From Sorex araneus (taxonomy: Eukaryota; Chordata; Mammalia; Eulipotyphla; Soricidae), in NCBI RefSeq assembly GCF_027595985.1, contig NC_073311.1:45489974-45553973 (forward strand): 64,000 nt of DNA, written 5' to 3'. Position 1 is the stretch's first letter, and the number at the start of each line of letters is the position of its first letter. The notes beneath the pieces were generated by a model, which was not told the origin of the DNA, did no database searches, and saw only the letters and a list, made by a program, of their open reading frames with translations. The position numbers and the translations under genes were made by a program. Shown here piece by piece: positions 1 to 10,264 of this stretch.

Positions 1-1065
1 CCCTGCAGGGTGGAGCATCACCAGCCTGGCCCCCAGGCCCCTCCTGCACCTCTGGCCGTGACCCCTGTAACACACAGGAAGAGCAGGTTTGAGAAGAGAG
101 CTTTGCCGCTGAGCTGGCAGGTGCTCGGGCGCCGACGGTGTTGGTCAAGCTCTGACTGTTCCCCTCGTGTGAATGTTGCTGTGGGCACAACTGGGCGCTG
201 CCCGTTTGGCTGTGGTGCTCACGGGGGCTGGACCCCTTTGGGTTTCAGGGATCACCAGCAGCAGAGCTGTAGGGAAGCTTCTAGGCACACCGGCAGCTGA
301 GCTGTGAGTGGGGGCGACCCTGGGCCCCTGCTCAGAGCCTGGCACGGGCTGGCGCACAGCTGCCTCAGGCACTGAACCAGCTCCAGCACTCCAGGTAGCG
401 GGTACTTTGGAATTTTTGTCTCGGAGAGCCTGGAAGAGCCGAGAAGGCCTGCTTGGCCGGCTGTCTACACTGCCAAGTTCAAGGTGTGGGAAATAGAAAC
501 TCCACGAGCCCTCGTTCGCTGCTAGATTCCCAGCCCTGGCTTATCCCTGGGCCGTAGGGATGTAGGGGATGAATGACCGATGAGTTAAAGCACAGGGAAT
601 ATAGTGCCGGGGAAGAAGCAAAGGGCCTAGAGCAGCTGCACTTCCAGAGGCTTCTGAGGGACGGGAGAGTACAGCTGGCCGGGCACTGCCTTGCTTCCGT
701 TTCGTTTGTTCTGATGCTTTTGGCCACACCGGGCAGGGCTCGGGTTGCCCCTGGGTGGAGCATGGGCCAAGCAAGCGCCCTACCCGCCATCCTGGCACTC
801 GGGTCCCGTTTGCGTGGCTTGATGACTGACGGAGTGAGTCAGAAATGAAGCAAACCCCTGAAAACGCAGACTAGAGAGCGTAGTTCATGAAAGGGAGCGC
901 CCAGGTGTGGGGGAGGGCAGCACCCAGGAGCCCTGGAGAGGTGAGAGCAGCGGGCACAGGCTTCCCGGCTAGCGTGAGGGTGGAGGAAACTGAGGCTGTC
1001 CAGGCCCGAGAGCCCTGTTTTACTGACGCATGCCTTAATACTTCATCTTTTCTTTTTGCTTTTAG
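1..1065 (+). other. HCFC2: HCFC2 intron (partial)
   Basis: No coding exon is recognised. The stretch ends in a pyrimidine-rich acceptor (cttttag) before the exon at 1066. A degenerate minus-strand SINE fragment lies at about 718-795 (GCCACACC start, CGCCCTACCCGCC end). The small open frames look random. Confidence 0.6.
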
Positions 1066-1269
1066 GTCCTCACACTTCCGCAAATCTAGGTGTTCTAAGT
1101 AGTTGCCTGGATTTACGAACAGTAATCCCCGAAAGCTCCGCGTCCGGTACTGTTCCCAGCGCGCACACTATGGTAACCCAGCAGACCATTAAAACTGAAT
1201 CATCCAGTACAAACGGGGCGGTTGTTAAAGATGAAACTTCACTCACAACATTCAGTACCAAATCTGAAG
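1066..1269 (+). CDS. HCFC2: HCFC2 coding exon (linker region before the Fn3 modules)
   Basis: A 204-base exon that starts in phase 1 and ends in phase 1, flanked by a tttttgcttttag acceptor and a gtttga donor. It reads ...PHTSANLGVLSSCLDL..., then a Ser/Thr-rich stretch with TKTESSSTNGAVVKDETSL and TTFSTKSE. This matches the low-complexity Ser/Thr-rich linker of HCF-2 between the kelch domain and the C-terminal fibronectin repeats. No catalytic residues are expected; it is probably a flexible tether. The donor (GAAG|GTTTGA) is weaker than consensus, but the next exon continues the frame, so I accept it. Confidence 0.88.
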
Positions 1270-2045
1270 GTTTGAAATGTGTTTCACATACTGTATTTTG
1301 AACCATTTTGTGTATATAAATTCATCAGACTTGTTGTAGATGTGAATTGCATTTATCTTGAATCATAAACATAAAACAGTGCAGTCTCTATAATATACTC
1401 TGCTCTTACATGAAACGTTTAAATCAGCATACAGTAAACATACTATAGTACAGTTAGAATATTCCTTCCTTCTTTTCCCTCCTTCCCTCCCTCCCTCCCT
1501 CCCTCCCTCTCTCCCTCCCTCCCTCCCTTCCTTCCTTCCTCCCTCCCTCCCTCCCTCCCTCCCTCCCTCCCTCCCTCTCTCCCTCCCTCCCTCCCTTCCT
1601 TCCTTCCTTCCTTCCTTCCTTCCTGGAAGTGCCAGGAATCAAATTAAACCCAGGGCTGCCGTGTGTAAGGCAAGATCCCTACCCACAATACTGTCTTTCT
1701 GGCCCTGAATATATCTTTCTTAATGCATTTAGCCATGTTTTTCCCCAAGAAAGTATTTGTTCTAGACTGTAGAGTAGCAGTTCTTCATTTTGAGTAATTT
1801 CTGACTTCGTAGATTCTTTTGTTTGCTTTGCAATGGGATTCGTGTTCTGTCTCTGCATTCTCTGAAGTTCTGGCTAGACCTTTGAAAAATATCTGTGAAT
1901 TGATTTGAGCTCAGAGGGTCCATCTGTCGAATCGTTATTATTCCCTTCCTCTAGTTACTTTTTCCACATTTGTACTGTGTATTTTGATATGTCTGTTTAA
2001 TCAGGGATGGTGTGTGTCTTACCGGATGCTTTGTTTAATTCTCAG
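1270..2045 (+). other. HCFC2: HCFC2 intron with polypyrimidine array
   Basis: Contains a (CCCT/CCTT)n tract at about 1462-1624, followed directly by a degenerate minus-strand SINE fragment (about 1626-1705, ending in TCTGGCCC). No other feature is seen. Confidence 0.7.
1462..1624. repeat. (CCCT)n/(CCTT)n polypyrimidine microsatellite
   Basis: About 160 bases of uninterrupted C/T on the + strand, arranged as blocks of CCCT and CCTT. It abuts a SINE fragment, so it probably grew from the SINE's T-rich end. Confidence 0.95.
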
Positions 2046-2116
2046 GTGATGAAACGTCACTGCCAGCAAGTAAGATCAGCCGCGTGGAAGGTCCCGCTGC
2101 AGCCCTGCCCTTCGCC
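2046..2116 (+). CDS. HCFC2: HCFC2 coding exon (short linker exon)
   Basis: A 71-base exon between ttctcag and gtgagt. The first two bases complete a Gly codon with the last base of the previous exon, and the exon ends in phase 0. It reads DETSLPASKISRVEGPAAALPFA, residues of the variable linker before the Fn3 modules. The order, phase and DET...LPA...KI pattern fit HCF-2. This is one of the less conserved parts of the protein, so the assignment rests mostly on splice sites and phase. Confidence 0.82.
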
Positions 2117-4094
2117 GTGAGTATCTGCCAAGGGTGGGTGCGTGCAGATGCCACAGCACTTGAGGTGCCGAGCAGCGGGCACCCCGGCCCGCTCCTGACA
2201 GGGCCGGTCTCGTGACTCGATGCAGACTGGGGCAGTCTTACGTTACACGGAAGAGCTGGATCAAAGAACTCCTGCGTTCTAGGGTCCCAGTCGTATGAAA
2301 GTGTGCACAGGGGTCACCTACTCTCATTACGGGGGGACGTGTGCGCGCCCCAGCACTGACACAGCTGAGTGGTGCTCTGGAGCTTGGTGGCAGCTCCTGC
2401 TCTGTAGTGACCCTCCCCGCCGCGCCTCCTCTGTTCTCCCTGAGGAAGTGTCTGTGTGTCTCTGTGTGTGTTAGCGGTGGGAGGAGCCAAAGAACATGTT
2501 CTGGAGCAGGTGACTTGAGCCCCTCCGTTCCTGACTGTTCCACCAAGGCACCATAGACTATTGTCACGCCTGGAGGAGGGCCACATACCCTGTGGTGCTG
2601 GGGGATCTTATGGAAGGGCGGGATTGGGCTCCGGGCCCCTGACTTAAATGTTAGGAATATGCCGCTCTAATATTCCAGGGTTATGCTCATTAGATCATTG
2701 TAAGAATGAATGCGTATGTGTAATATTTCTACATTTATTTGAAAATTATCAGTAATTTCTACTTTATTACTATGACAAGAGTTTTTATTTAACTTAAAAT
2801 TGTCTTTCAGAATCTTAAGTGTCAGTAGTTTAGTTTTTCAGACACGGCTCTAAAGGATTTTGATTATATATTTACCTCCATCAACTTTTAACTTCCAGAA
2901 TTTTAAATTTTAGTGTTATTAGACCCATCTCTAGGAAGTTACTAAAATGAACGTTTTTCCCTCTTAATTCTCCTTGCATTAGCTAACATGGTACATATTA
3001 TTTCACTTGGAATCCGTTGTCTTATAAAAGTTGTTGAAGAGAGTTTTTGCAACTTTAAAAATGATATCAAGTTTAAAACTTTCTTTTTTTTACCTTCAAA
3101 GATTTGTGTAAGTTAGCTCCTTTTGTCATGTATGATAGCCTAAATAACAAATAATATAAATTATAAGCATGTGCCTTTGCTATTATATATTTAAGACCAA
3201 AATAAGTAACTAGAGTGCACATTTGTTTTGAGCTCCTGGGCAAGGTGTCTCATTTATAAAGAAGATGGCTTAAAAAGGTTAGTTCCAGGGGCTGGAGTGA
3301 TAGCACAGCGGGTAGGGCGCTTGCCTTGCACGCGGCCAACCCAGGTTCGATTCCCAGCATCCCATATGGTCCCCTGAGTACCGCCAGGGGTAATTCCTGA
3401 GTGCAGAGCCAGGAGTGACCCCTGTGCATCACCGGGTGTGACCAAAAAGCAAAAAAAAAAAAAAAAAAGGTTAGTTCCAGGAATAAGTATAATAAGTATA
3501 ATTCACTTACCGTTAAAAGTAGCTTAAGGTAGAGGAAGTTTGCTTTAAAGAAACGCAAAAGATATAGAACTGTTTAATCTGTTCCTCTAGCACATGCCAA
3601 AGCATGTCACATTGCATTTTAGTTTTGAGCACTTTTTCCCTCCTTTTCAGTTTGGAGAATCAGAGAGATTTCAAGGGCAAAGATCACTGAATTTCTGCTA
3701 GTTGTTTCTGAATGTAGAAACAGTCCAGCTTCGAGTAATTTTTTTTCTTCCTTGTTTGCTCATGTTGGAGCATGTTGAAATGCCAAAGGGACTGCATTTT
3801 CGGAGGGTCTCCGAGAGAACAGTCGTCTCTAGAGCAGCTGCTGTTCTCACTCGTCACGGCTCAGACAGCCTGCTCGCTGCAGCTCGGCCGGAGCCTGGCG
3901 CTGCTGACTTGCAGAGCGCCCGTCGCCCTGCCGGCTGGCCTGATCTCGGAAGCGTTGAGTTGCTGACGAGCCCAGTGCCCTGGTGTTTACCCATATGCCG
4001 GCTTGCAGACAGATCACTGCATGAATTTAATAAGTCTGGACATTTCTGTGTGTTCCGTAAGAGTCTTCACAGATCTTTCTTTCTCCGAAATCAG
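2117..4094 (+). other. HCFC2: HCFC2 intron
   Basis: AT-rich intron with one full SINE at 3288-3463. The rest, including 2120-3270 and 3490-4080, shows no recognised element. Confidence 0.7.
3288..3463 (+). mobile_element. SOR-type SINE, full length
   Basis: Complete tRNA-like head (A box TAGCACAGCGGG, B box GGTTCGATTCC), body and poly(A). It is flanked by a 16-base target-site duplication ending GTTAGTTCCA (3272-3287 and 3464-3479), so the insertion is young. Confidence 0.95.
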
Positions 4095-4232
4095 AAAGAG
4101 ATTCCTCCAAGCCCAGCGACCACGGTGAAGCCAGGAGAGCGGCAGTGGTGCGACGTAGGCATTTTTAAGAACAACACAGCTTTGGTGAGCCAGTTCTATT
4201 TGCTGCCCAAAGGGAAACAAAGCATCTCAAAG
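4095..4232 (+). CDS. HCFC2: HCFC2 coding exon (start of first Fn3 module)
   Basis: A 138-base, phase 0-0 exon between tcag and gtagct. It reads KEIPPSPATTVKPGERQW, CDVGIFKNNTALVSQFY and LLPKGKQSISK. The block GERQWCDVGIFKNNT...V..FYLLP is the signature at the start of the C-terminal fibronectin region of HCF proteins. In the family the two C-terminal Fn3 modules dock onto a short N-terminal segment and hold the protein together. Conservation is much higher than in the preceding two exons. Confidence 0.95.
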
Positions 4233-4619
4233 GTAGCTGCCGCTTTTTGTTCTGCTTTAGGGGTTAGAAACCTCAGTAATAATTTGTTGTTTTGTTTTTT
4301 TTTACAATGCTGATTTAACTCAGTTGAATGTTTGCAACAAGGATGTGTACAGTGTAATATTGAGAGTTCTGTATTTCTGACTGCGACTCTTTTGGTTAAA
4401 AGGCTCCTTTTCTTCTATCACATATCACAAGCAGGTCGTTTTTCAAATCTGACACTATCTGAGTTGGATTTTGAGTTGTCCGTAACATGGTCTGGCCAGT
4501 TGCAGATAAAAATTTGTAGAAAATACTTCCATAATTTTATTGTTTGGTCTATATAGATACAAGAACTGTTTTCCTGATCTGGAATTTTGTATTTCAGATT
4601 TCACGGTGAAAGAAATGTT

Positions 4620-4745
4620 AGAGCTGGGCTGTGGCTCAGGTGGCAGCACACATGCCTGGCTCGTGCAAGGCTTTGAGTTTGGTCCCCAGCACCGATTCCA
4701 TCTTCTGGCCTCGGGGGCCCTGGGTGTGGCCCCCACAATAGGGAC
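4620..4745 (+). mobile_element. tRNA-like SINE fragment (head unlike SOR)
   Basis: Reads like a decayed tRNA: GGCTGTGGCTCAGGTGG, then GAGTTTGGTCCCCAGCACC. It resembles the tRNA-Ala/ID-type heads at 9085, 25310 and 27403 rather than the SOR head. Confidence 0.45.
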
Positions 4746-4945
4746 CAAAATTTAATTTCCATATTTATATACAGATAATCAATATGGAATATATAGGTAT
4801 ATATGTATACATGTATATATGTATACATATATATATCATGTGCTGGGGATGGAACAATAGGGACCAAATATAAATTTTCCACATATATGATATATATGTA
4901 TATGTACGCATGTATATGTATGTATGTGTATATATATATTTCATG
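4746..4945. repeat. AT-rich (TATATG)n field with a local duplication
   Basis: Imperfect TATATG/TATGTATA repeats. The phrase AATAGGGACCAAA occurs twice (about 4738 and 4857), each followed by TTTCCA/TTTCCACAT and more TATATG, which indicates a local duplication of roughly 120 bases. Confidence 0.75.
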
Positions 4946-5030
4946 GTACTGGGGGTTAAACCTGGGCCTCCCATATACCATGCATATCCTCCAACCCTTT
5001 GAGCTGTTCTCTGGCCCCCAGTTTTCCCTT
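4946..5030 (-). mobile_element. SINE fragment
   Basis: GGTACTGGGGGTTAAACC through CTGTTCTCTGGCCCCC resembles the reverse complement of a decayed SINE head. Its T-rich side is the TATA microsatellite. Confidence 0.4.
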
Positions 5031-5183
5031 GATTTTAAAGCCCCCATTGGCTAGTGGTGTAGTTTCCTCCTAGAGTGCGTATTTGGCCCTGGGGCCCGTC
5101 CCCAGCAGCCCCACCCCGAATAAATAAGGACCTTATGCTTATTTATGTAAGTAAGACATTAGCCCTCTAAGAAATATGAATAT

Positions 5184-5365
5184 GGGGCTGGAGTGATAGC
5201 ACAGCGGGTAGGGCGTTTGCCTTGCACGCGGCCAACCCGGGTTCGAATCCCAGCATCCCATATGGTCCCCTGAGCACTGCCAGGGGTAATTCCTGAGTGC
5301 AGAGCCAGGAGTAACCCCTGTGCATCGCCAGGTGTGACCCAAAAAGCAAAAAAAAAAAAAAAAAA
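5184..5365 (+). mobile_element. SOR-type SINE, full length
   Basis: Full-length copy with poly(A). A 16-base exact target-site duplication TAAGAAATATGAATAT lies at 5168-5183 and 5366-5381. Confidence 0.96.
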
Positions 5366-5470
5366 TAAGAAATATGAATATGGCGCTCCAAAGCAGATTG
5401 GGTTTTTTATTTTCTGAATTGGGGAATTGCAGAGAGAGGGAATTGCTAGGAAAGGGTTGCTCGGTTTGAT

Positions 5471-5603
5471 GGGCCAGAACAATAGTGCAGCAGGGTAGGG
5501 CGTTTGGACCACCAGGGTTCGATCCCCGGCATCCCATATGGCCAGAGCCAGGAGTAATCCCTATGCATTGGCAGGTGTGGCCCAAAAGTAAAAAAAAAAA
5601 AAA
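5471..5603 (+). mobile_element. SOR-type SINE, internally deleted
   Basis: Starts GGGCCAGAACAATAGTGCAGCAGGG and has the B box GGTTCGATCCC. About 45 bases are missing after CATCCCATATGG, so it runs straight into CCAGAGCCAGGAG. Confidence 0.85.
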
Positions 5604-5937
5604 GTTACTTGGTTTGAGTCTTCCAAATATCTCTACAAATAGAGAACAGAACATTATAGATTAGTTTCTCTACTGTTACTTCTGGTGTCCCTCTTCTTTT
5701 TTTTAATAAATTTTCCAATTCTTGATAAAATGAGAAATCTTGGCTGTAATTTGTTAGTATATGTCTAATGAAATTACGGGTTTTATTTTGATTCTACATA
5801 AGGAAATATCCACAGCTAAAGGCCTAGTCGCTGCCTGCTTTTCCCAAAAGAACATAAACTTGGGAGAGCCAGTAAACTTGGCTTTGTAGTATTGTAGAGT
5901 CAGCACTACCTGTTTTGGTGTGGGTTTTTTGGTGGTT

Positions 5938-6124
5938 TTTTTTTTTTTGGTTGTTGTTGTTGTTGTTGTTTTTTGAGGACCGCTTGGGCCACACCTGGCA
6001 GTGCTCAGGGCTTCCTCCATGCTCTGAGGAATCGAGGCGGTGCTAGGAGAGCCATATGTGATACCAGGGATTAAAGCCGGGCCGGCTACATCTAAGTGTT
6101 TACCCAATGGTACTCTCTCTCCTG
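5938..6124 (-). mobile_element. Old SOR-related SINE
   Basis: T-rich start with (GTT)n, then GGGCCACACCTGGCAGTGCTC, the reversed body, and a decayed head. Diverged from the young copies. Confidence 0.65.
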
Positions 6125-6180
6125 TCCCTGGAGTGTCAGCAGTTAACAGTGTGATCTTGGGTCAAGTCACTTGTGACTTC

Positions 6181-6354
6181 TTTTTTTTCTTTTTCTTTTT
6201 GGGTCACACCCGGCGATGCACAGGGTTTACTCCTGGCTCTGTACTCGGGAATCACTCCTGGTGGTGCTCGGGGGACCATACTGGATGCTGGGAGTTGAAC
6301 CTGGGTCAGCCGCAAGGCAAATGCCCTACCCGCTGTGCTGTATCACTCCAGCCC
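6181..6354 (-). mobile_element. SOR-type SINE
   Basis: Reads TTTTTGGGTCACACCCGGCG to TATCACTCCAGCCC, the reverse complement of a complete element. Confidence 0.93.
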
Positions 6355-6749
6355 TATATCAGTAGTAGATAATTTTATATGATGATGATGCTGACCTCTT
6401 TTGAGGCTGGTTTCTCATCAGTAAAATGGGGATGACATTGCTCCTTCGACCCTTCGGTGACTGTGCTGGGGAGAAGGCCGAAAGGGCCAGAGGGCTGATT
6501 TGCCTTAGGTAGGCCTAGACCGTCTTGAGCCTGCACCGCCAGCACTGCCGGGAGTGACTTCCATCTGACCAAAGAATTAAATAGGAGGGTGGTACATTGA
6601 TTCTGTCTCACAGCAGTGTAATGAGAGCTAAAAAGGTTCAGACAGTGAAAACTGACAATTCTAAATTTTAGGATGGATCCTTCTCCATAGCATACAGTTC
6701 ATGTATTTAGCATATTCAGCATCTGACTAAAAACCTAATCTGACTATTA

Positions 6750-6918
6750 GGTGTTTTTGTTTTTGTTTTCTGAGCCATGCCTGGTAGTACTTAGGTCTGT
6801 TCCCAACATGGTGATGGAGGATGAGTAATTTCCTGGGCAGGGGTTTACTCCTGGCAGTGCTCAGGGATTGAACCCAGAACTCCTGCACGTGCAAAAACAT
6901 CCATCCCAGCCCCTGGAT
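6750..6918 (-). mobile_element. Old SOR-related SINE
   Basis: TTTTCTGAGCCATGCCTGGTAGT to CATCCCAGCCCC with an insertion in the middle. Decayed. Confidence 0.6.
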
Positions 6919-7351
6919 GTCATTCTTAAAATACACTCCCTCCCGTTGGCCACTTGCTTTCTGGAAACTCTCTTGCTAATCTCCAAAGGAGGATGTTTCT
7001 GGCTAGACTGTTTGGCAGTAAGTCTTCTCATTGCTGCGTTGTTAGATTTACAGGCAGAGGGGATAGCTGTCACCGTGTTTGCAGTACTTGTTAGTGTTCA
7101 CACGCTGAACAAACATTTCTTGTCCTTATGAGTGATCAGCTGGAAAGGGCAGTTTCCCCCTGGACCAGAATCACTACAGTGTGGGCTTAATGGCTTTTGT
7201 ACCGGAAGATTCTCCAGGTGTGAAGGAGGGAGATAAAATGTGATCTGGTGGTTGTAGACATAAGACGTAAGACATGATTCACCCTCCAGTGTTTTGTTAA
7301 ATGAAAAAACAATCATGCCTTTCCTTTGACTTTGCATATGCTACGTTTTAG

Positions 7352-7537
7352 ACGGGGAACGGAGACGTCCCCGACTACAGTTTACTCAAGAAACAAGACC
7401 TGGTTCCCGGCACGGGCTACAAGTTCCGGGTGGCCGCCATCAATGGCTGTGGGATCGGCCCTTTCAGCAAGGTCAGCGAGTTTAAGACCTGCATTCCGGG
7501 CTTCCCTGGAGCTCCGTCCGCAGTCAGAATCTCCAAG
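7352..7537 (+). CDS. HCFC2: HCFC2 coding exon (first Fn3 module)
   Basis: A 186-base, phase 0-0 exon between acgttttag and gtgaga. It encodes 62 residues including [36 protein letters not shown] and [20 protein letters not shown]. The strand pattern [20 protein letters not shown] is a classic Fn3 F-G strand signature (Y-x-F-R-V-x-A-x-N-x-x-G-x-G-x-x-S), and the closing FPGAP..VRISK is the linker to the second module. This is among the most conserved parts of HCF-1 and HCF-2. Confidence 0.97.
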
Positions 7538-8059
7538 GTGAGAACTCAGGTCCAGACCTGGGAGCTTGAGGACCCAGAATGTATCCCCAGGGGTGGAGAG
7601 TATTTTCCTTGCATGTTTGAAGCCCTGGGTTCAAGCTCCACAAACTTGGGTCTTTGCGAGTGACACTAAACCATTAATTTAGAGGTCCTTGTTAGTGTGT
7701 GTGATGGAATGAGAGTTTCCTGAAAGTGGGAGATTAACAATTAATGCAAACATTTAAAAAAAAAAAAAAGGGAGACTTTTGTTGGAAGCACAGTACTGGA
7801 TTGGACACGGAGAGGGGACAGGATGGGGCCTGGGGACACTGGGGCAGGGGTGAACGGAGGCGAACACTGGTGCAAGGTGTGTTATTGGGATGTTTTGTGC
7901 AGGAAAACCCCCTGCTATCAGTGTTACAAATCAACAATGGGAATATTATAAATTAAAAATTTTTTGTTGTTGTTAATCACGTTGTTTTTACAACTAAAAT
8001 TTAGGCATGTATTGTAGCATCCAAATCACAGAAAGTCCAGGAAGTCCAGGAGATTGAAT

Positions 8060-8258
8060 ATGCTGCTTTTTTATTATTATTATTATTGGTTCATTTTTGG
8101 GGCCACACCCAGCAGTGCTCAAGGCCTATCCTCAACTTAGTACTTGGGGATCCATCACTCCTGGCAGGACTCAGGGCCCATGCGGTGCCAGGGTCAAACC
8201 CGGTGCTCCTGCCTGCAGAGCTGGTGCCCCAATCCACAAACCACCCCTCTAGCCTCGG
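8060..8258 (-). mobile_element. Old SOR-related SINE with (ATT)n
   Basis: TTATTATTATTATT then GGGGCCACACCCAGCAGTGCTC; the head side ends near CCTCTAGCC. Confidence 0.7.
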
Positions 8259-8284
8259 AGGCTTCTTAAAACTAAGTTTACTTG

Positions 8285-8440
8285 GGTACAGCAAGTGAGG
8301 CGCTTGCCCTGCACACAGCCAACCCGGGTTAGATGGCCAGCATCCCATATGGTGCCCTGAGCACTGCCAGGAGTAATTCCGGAGTGCAGAATCAGGAGTA
8401 ACCCTGAGCACCCCTTAGTGTAACCCGAAAACAAAGTATA
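8285..8440 (+). mobile_element. SOR-type SINE, damaged head
   Basis: Lacks the first 10-15 bases of the head. The CATCCCATATGGT and CTGAGCACTGCCAGGAGTAA blocks are clear. Confidence 0.85.
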
Positions 8441-8599
8441 AAAGCAACAAAATCAAAAAGAAAGAAAACAACAACCCAGCTTCGCTCTTGTCAGTGGGAC
8501 TAAGCAGTGTGTGCTGGGGAATTCTAGTAGAACACTCAAAGCCAGATTATGTTTCATCCAAGGGTCCTGCCCTTCCGAGAAAAGCCCTGCTTTCTGAGT

Positions 8600-8833
8600 A
8601 GCACTGTAGCACTGCCATCCTGTTGTTCATCGATTTGCTCGAGCGGGCACCAGTAATGTCTCCATTGTGAGACTTGTTACTGTTTTTGGCATATGGAATA
8701 CGCCACGGGGAGCTTGCCAGGCTCTGGAATACTCTGGGTAGCTTGCCGGGCTCTCCGAGAGGGACGGAGAAATCGAACCCGGGTCAGCTGTGTGCAAGGC
8801 AGATGCCCTACCCGCTGTGCTATCGCTCTGAGT
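8600..8833 (-). mobile_element. Composite SINE, SOR head with second body
   Basis: Minus-strand head (GCTATCGCTCTGAG at its end, GTTCGATTTC B box) joined to a different body with GAGAGCCCGGCAAGCTACCC, TGCCAAAAACAGTAACAAG and GGTGCCCGCTCGAGCAAATCG. It has no poly(A) tail. Confidence 0.88.
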
Positions 8834-8875
8834 AAGGGGAAAAAATTCTCTTCTTGGGCTATTATAGGCAGAAAT

Positions 8876-9035
8876 GTTTTGTTTTTGTGGTGGCGCCACA
8901 CCTGGTCATGCCCAGGGATTAATCCACGTCGGCGCTCTGTGGCCTTGCCCGTCAGAGCTTGGCGGCCCATGTGCTGGGGACCCAGAGCGGGCCTCTTGCA
9001 CGCAGTGCCCCTGCTCCAGCCCTTCGCGCCATCTT
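8876..9035 (-). mobile_element. Old SOR-related SINE
   Basis: GGCGCCACACCTGGTCATGCCC to TGCTCCAGCCC, heavily diverged. Confidence 0.55.
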
Positions 9036-9084
9036 CTCGGCCTCTGCAGGCAGAAGGGTCAGCAGCTTCAGCTCCGGAAAAGTA

Positions 9085-9175
9085 GGCCCGACTGGGAGGG
9101 TCACTTTGTGGTCAAGTGTGTGCCTTGCACACATGAGGTCTGGGTTCAGGCCCCAGCACCACACACACAAATTGC
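9085..9175 (+). mobile_element. tRNA-like SINE head (ID-like)
   Basis: GGTCACTTTGTGGTCAAGTG then GGTCTGGGTTCAGGCCCCAG, a decayed tRNA-like unit followed by CAC repeats. Confidence 0.4.
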
Positions 9176-9199
9176 CGATCCAATTAAAATGGGTTTTGG

Positions 9200-9365
9200 G
9201 GGGCTGGAGCGATAGCACAGCAGGTAGGGCATTTGCCTTGCACGCAGCCGACCCGGGTTTGATTCCCAGTATCCCATGTGGTCCCCTGAGCACCGCCAGG
9301 GGTGATTCCTGAGTGCAGAGCCAGAAGCAACCCCTGTGCATTGCTGGCTGTGACCCAAAAAGCAA

Positions 9366-9404
<39 letters not shown>

Positions 9405-9413
9405 AAATAAATG
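9200..9413 (+). mobile_element. SOR-type SINE with (AAAT)n tail
   Basis: Complete head and body. Instead of poly(A) the tail is about 13 AAAT units (9361-9413), a microsatellite born from the SINE tail. Confidence 0.94.
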
Positions 9414-9467
9414 AGGTTTTGGTATTTGCTTCAGCAGACACACACAGTAAGATAGGTCTTTGAAAAT

Positions 9468-9598
9468 CAGCAACACAGCAGGTAGGGTGCTTGCCTTGCA
9501 CATGGCAAACCCAGGTTGGATTCCCAATGTCCCATGTGTGTGTGTGTAACCCCTGAGCATTGTTGGGTGTGCCCCCACCCCCCCCAATAAATTGATCA
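9468..9598 (+). mobile_element. SOR-type SINE, damaged
   Basis: Starts at the A box region (CACAGCAGGTAGGG). The middle is replaced by a short (TG)n, ending at GTTGGGTGTGCCC. Confidence 0.75.
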
Positions 9599-9749
9599 AG
9601 TTCAAAACAAGAAAAGTTAGGCCATTCAGTGCAGTTGCTGCAGTTACTTTAACAGAAAGCAGCATTTTGTTTTCTGAAGACAGAATTCAGGGTTAAGTGA
9701 AATGAGAGAAAATTTGAAAACTTTTTTTCTCCCCCACCTTCTGTTCAAG

Positions 9750-10035
9750 AATGTTGAGGGCATTCATCTTTCCTGGGAGCCTCCCACTTCACCTTCTGGA
9801 AATATCTTGGAATACTCGGCCTACTTGGCTATCCGCACAGCACAAATACAAGATAATCCAAGCCAGCTTGTGTTCATGAGGATTTACTGCGGCCTTAAGA
9901 CAGCCTGTGTAGTGACCGCAGGGCAGCTCGCCAACGCACACATCGACTATACGTCCCGGCCTGCCATCGTGTTCAGGATATCGGCCAAGAATGAAAAGGG
10001 GTACGGACCAGCCACGCAAGTTAGATGGCTTCAAG
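9750..10035 (+). CDS. HCFC2: HCFC2 coding exon (second Fn3 module)
   Basis: Starts in phase 0 after ctgttcaag and reads [32 protein letters not shown] and, near the end, [21 protein letters not shown]-x-P-P-x-S-P-S-G-x-I-x-x-Y and R-I-S-A-x-N-x-x-G-Y-G-P-A are the B and F-G strands of the last Fn3 module of HCF proteins. If the GT at 10036 (CAAG|GTAACA) is used, the exon ends in phase 1 and joins 10227. If it is not used, the frame runs on through GNNKKAPLN to a stop at 10062-10064. Both ends are plausible and may be isoforms. Confidence 0.95.
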
Positions 10036-10226
10036 GTAACAATAAGAAAGCACCTTTGAATTGATTGGGTTGTTGTTGTTGTTTTTTACTGACGCTATTG
10101 TGATGATGATTATTTATTAGTAACTGGTTATGAAGATTTGTCATTTTGAGAGTACTCTCTGTATTTCTAGCACTTATGAATTTGAGTTTGTAACTTGTTC
10201 TTAAAATGTATTTGCTCAATTTCTAG

Positions 10227-10264
10227 ATCCAAATAAAGATAGAAAAGAAGCAAAGACTCTCTGA
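10227..10264 (+). CDS. HCFC2: HCFC2 alternative terminal coding exon
   Basis: An acceptor (gctcaatttctag) precedes 10227. Joined to 10035 it completes an Asp codon and gives DPNKDRKEAKTL then TGA at 10262-10264. The joined end WLQDPNKD resembles the WLQETSKD end of HCF-1, where a splice falls at the same place, so I infer a real exon. The 191-base intron (10036-10226) has consensus borders. The readthrough form would instead stop at 10064. Confidence 0.6.

Larger units (their letters stand above)
4233..7351 (+). other. HCFC2: HCFC2 intron
   Basis: Repeat-rich intron of about 3.1 kb holding a tRNA-like SINE fragment, an AT-rich microsatellite field and several SINEs listed separately. Between 6920 and 7340 no element is recognised. 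Confidence 0.7.
7538..9749 (+). other. HCFC2: HCFC2 intron, SINE-dense
   Basis: More than half is SINE sequence on both strands (8060-9600). 7640-8050 contains a poly(A) run at 7757 and nothing else recognised. Confidence 0.7.

Noticed and set aside
3702..4094. Upstream extension of the HCFC2 exon into the 203-codon open frame
   Set aside because: Only the part after the AG at 4094 matches HCF-2 and keeps phase; the rest is intron.
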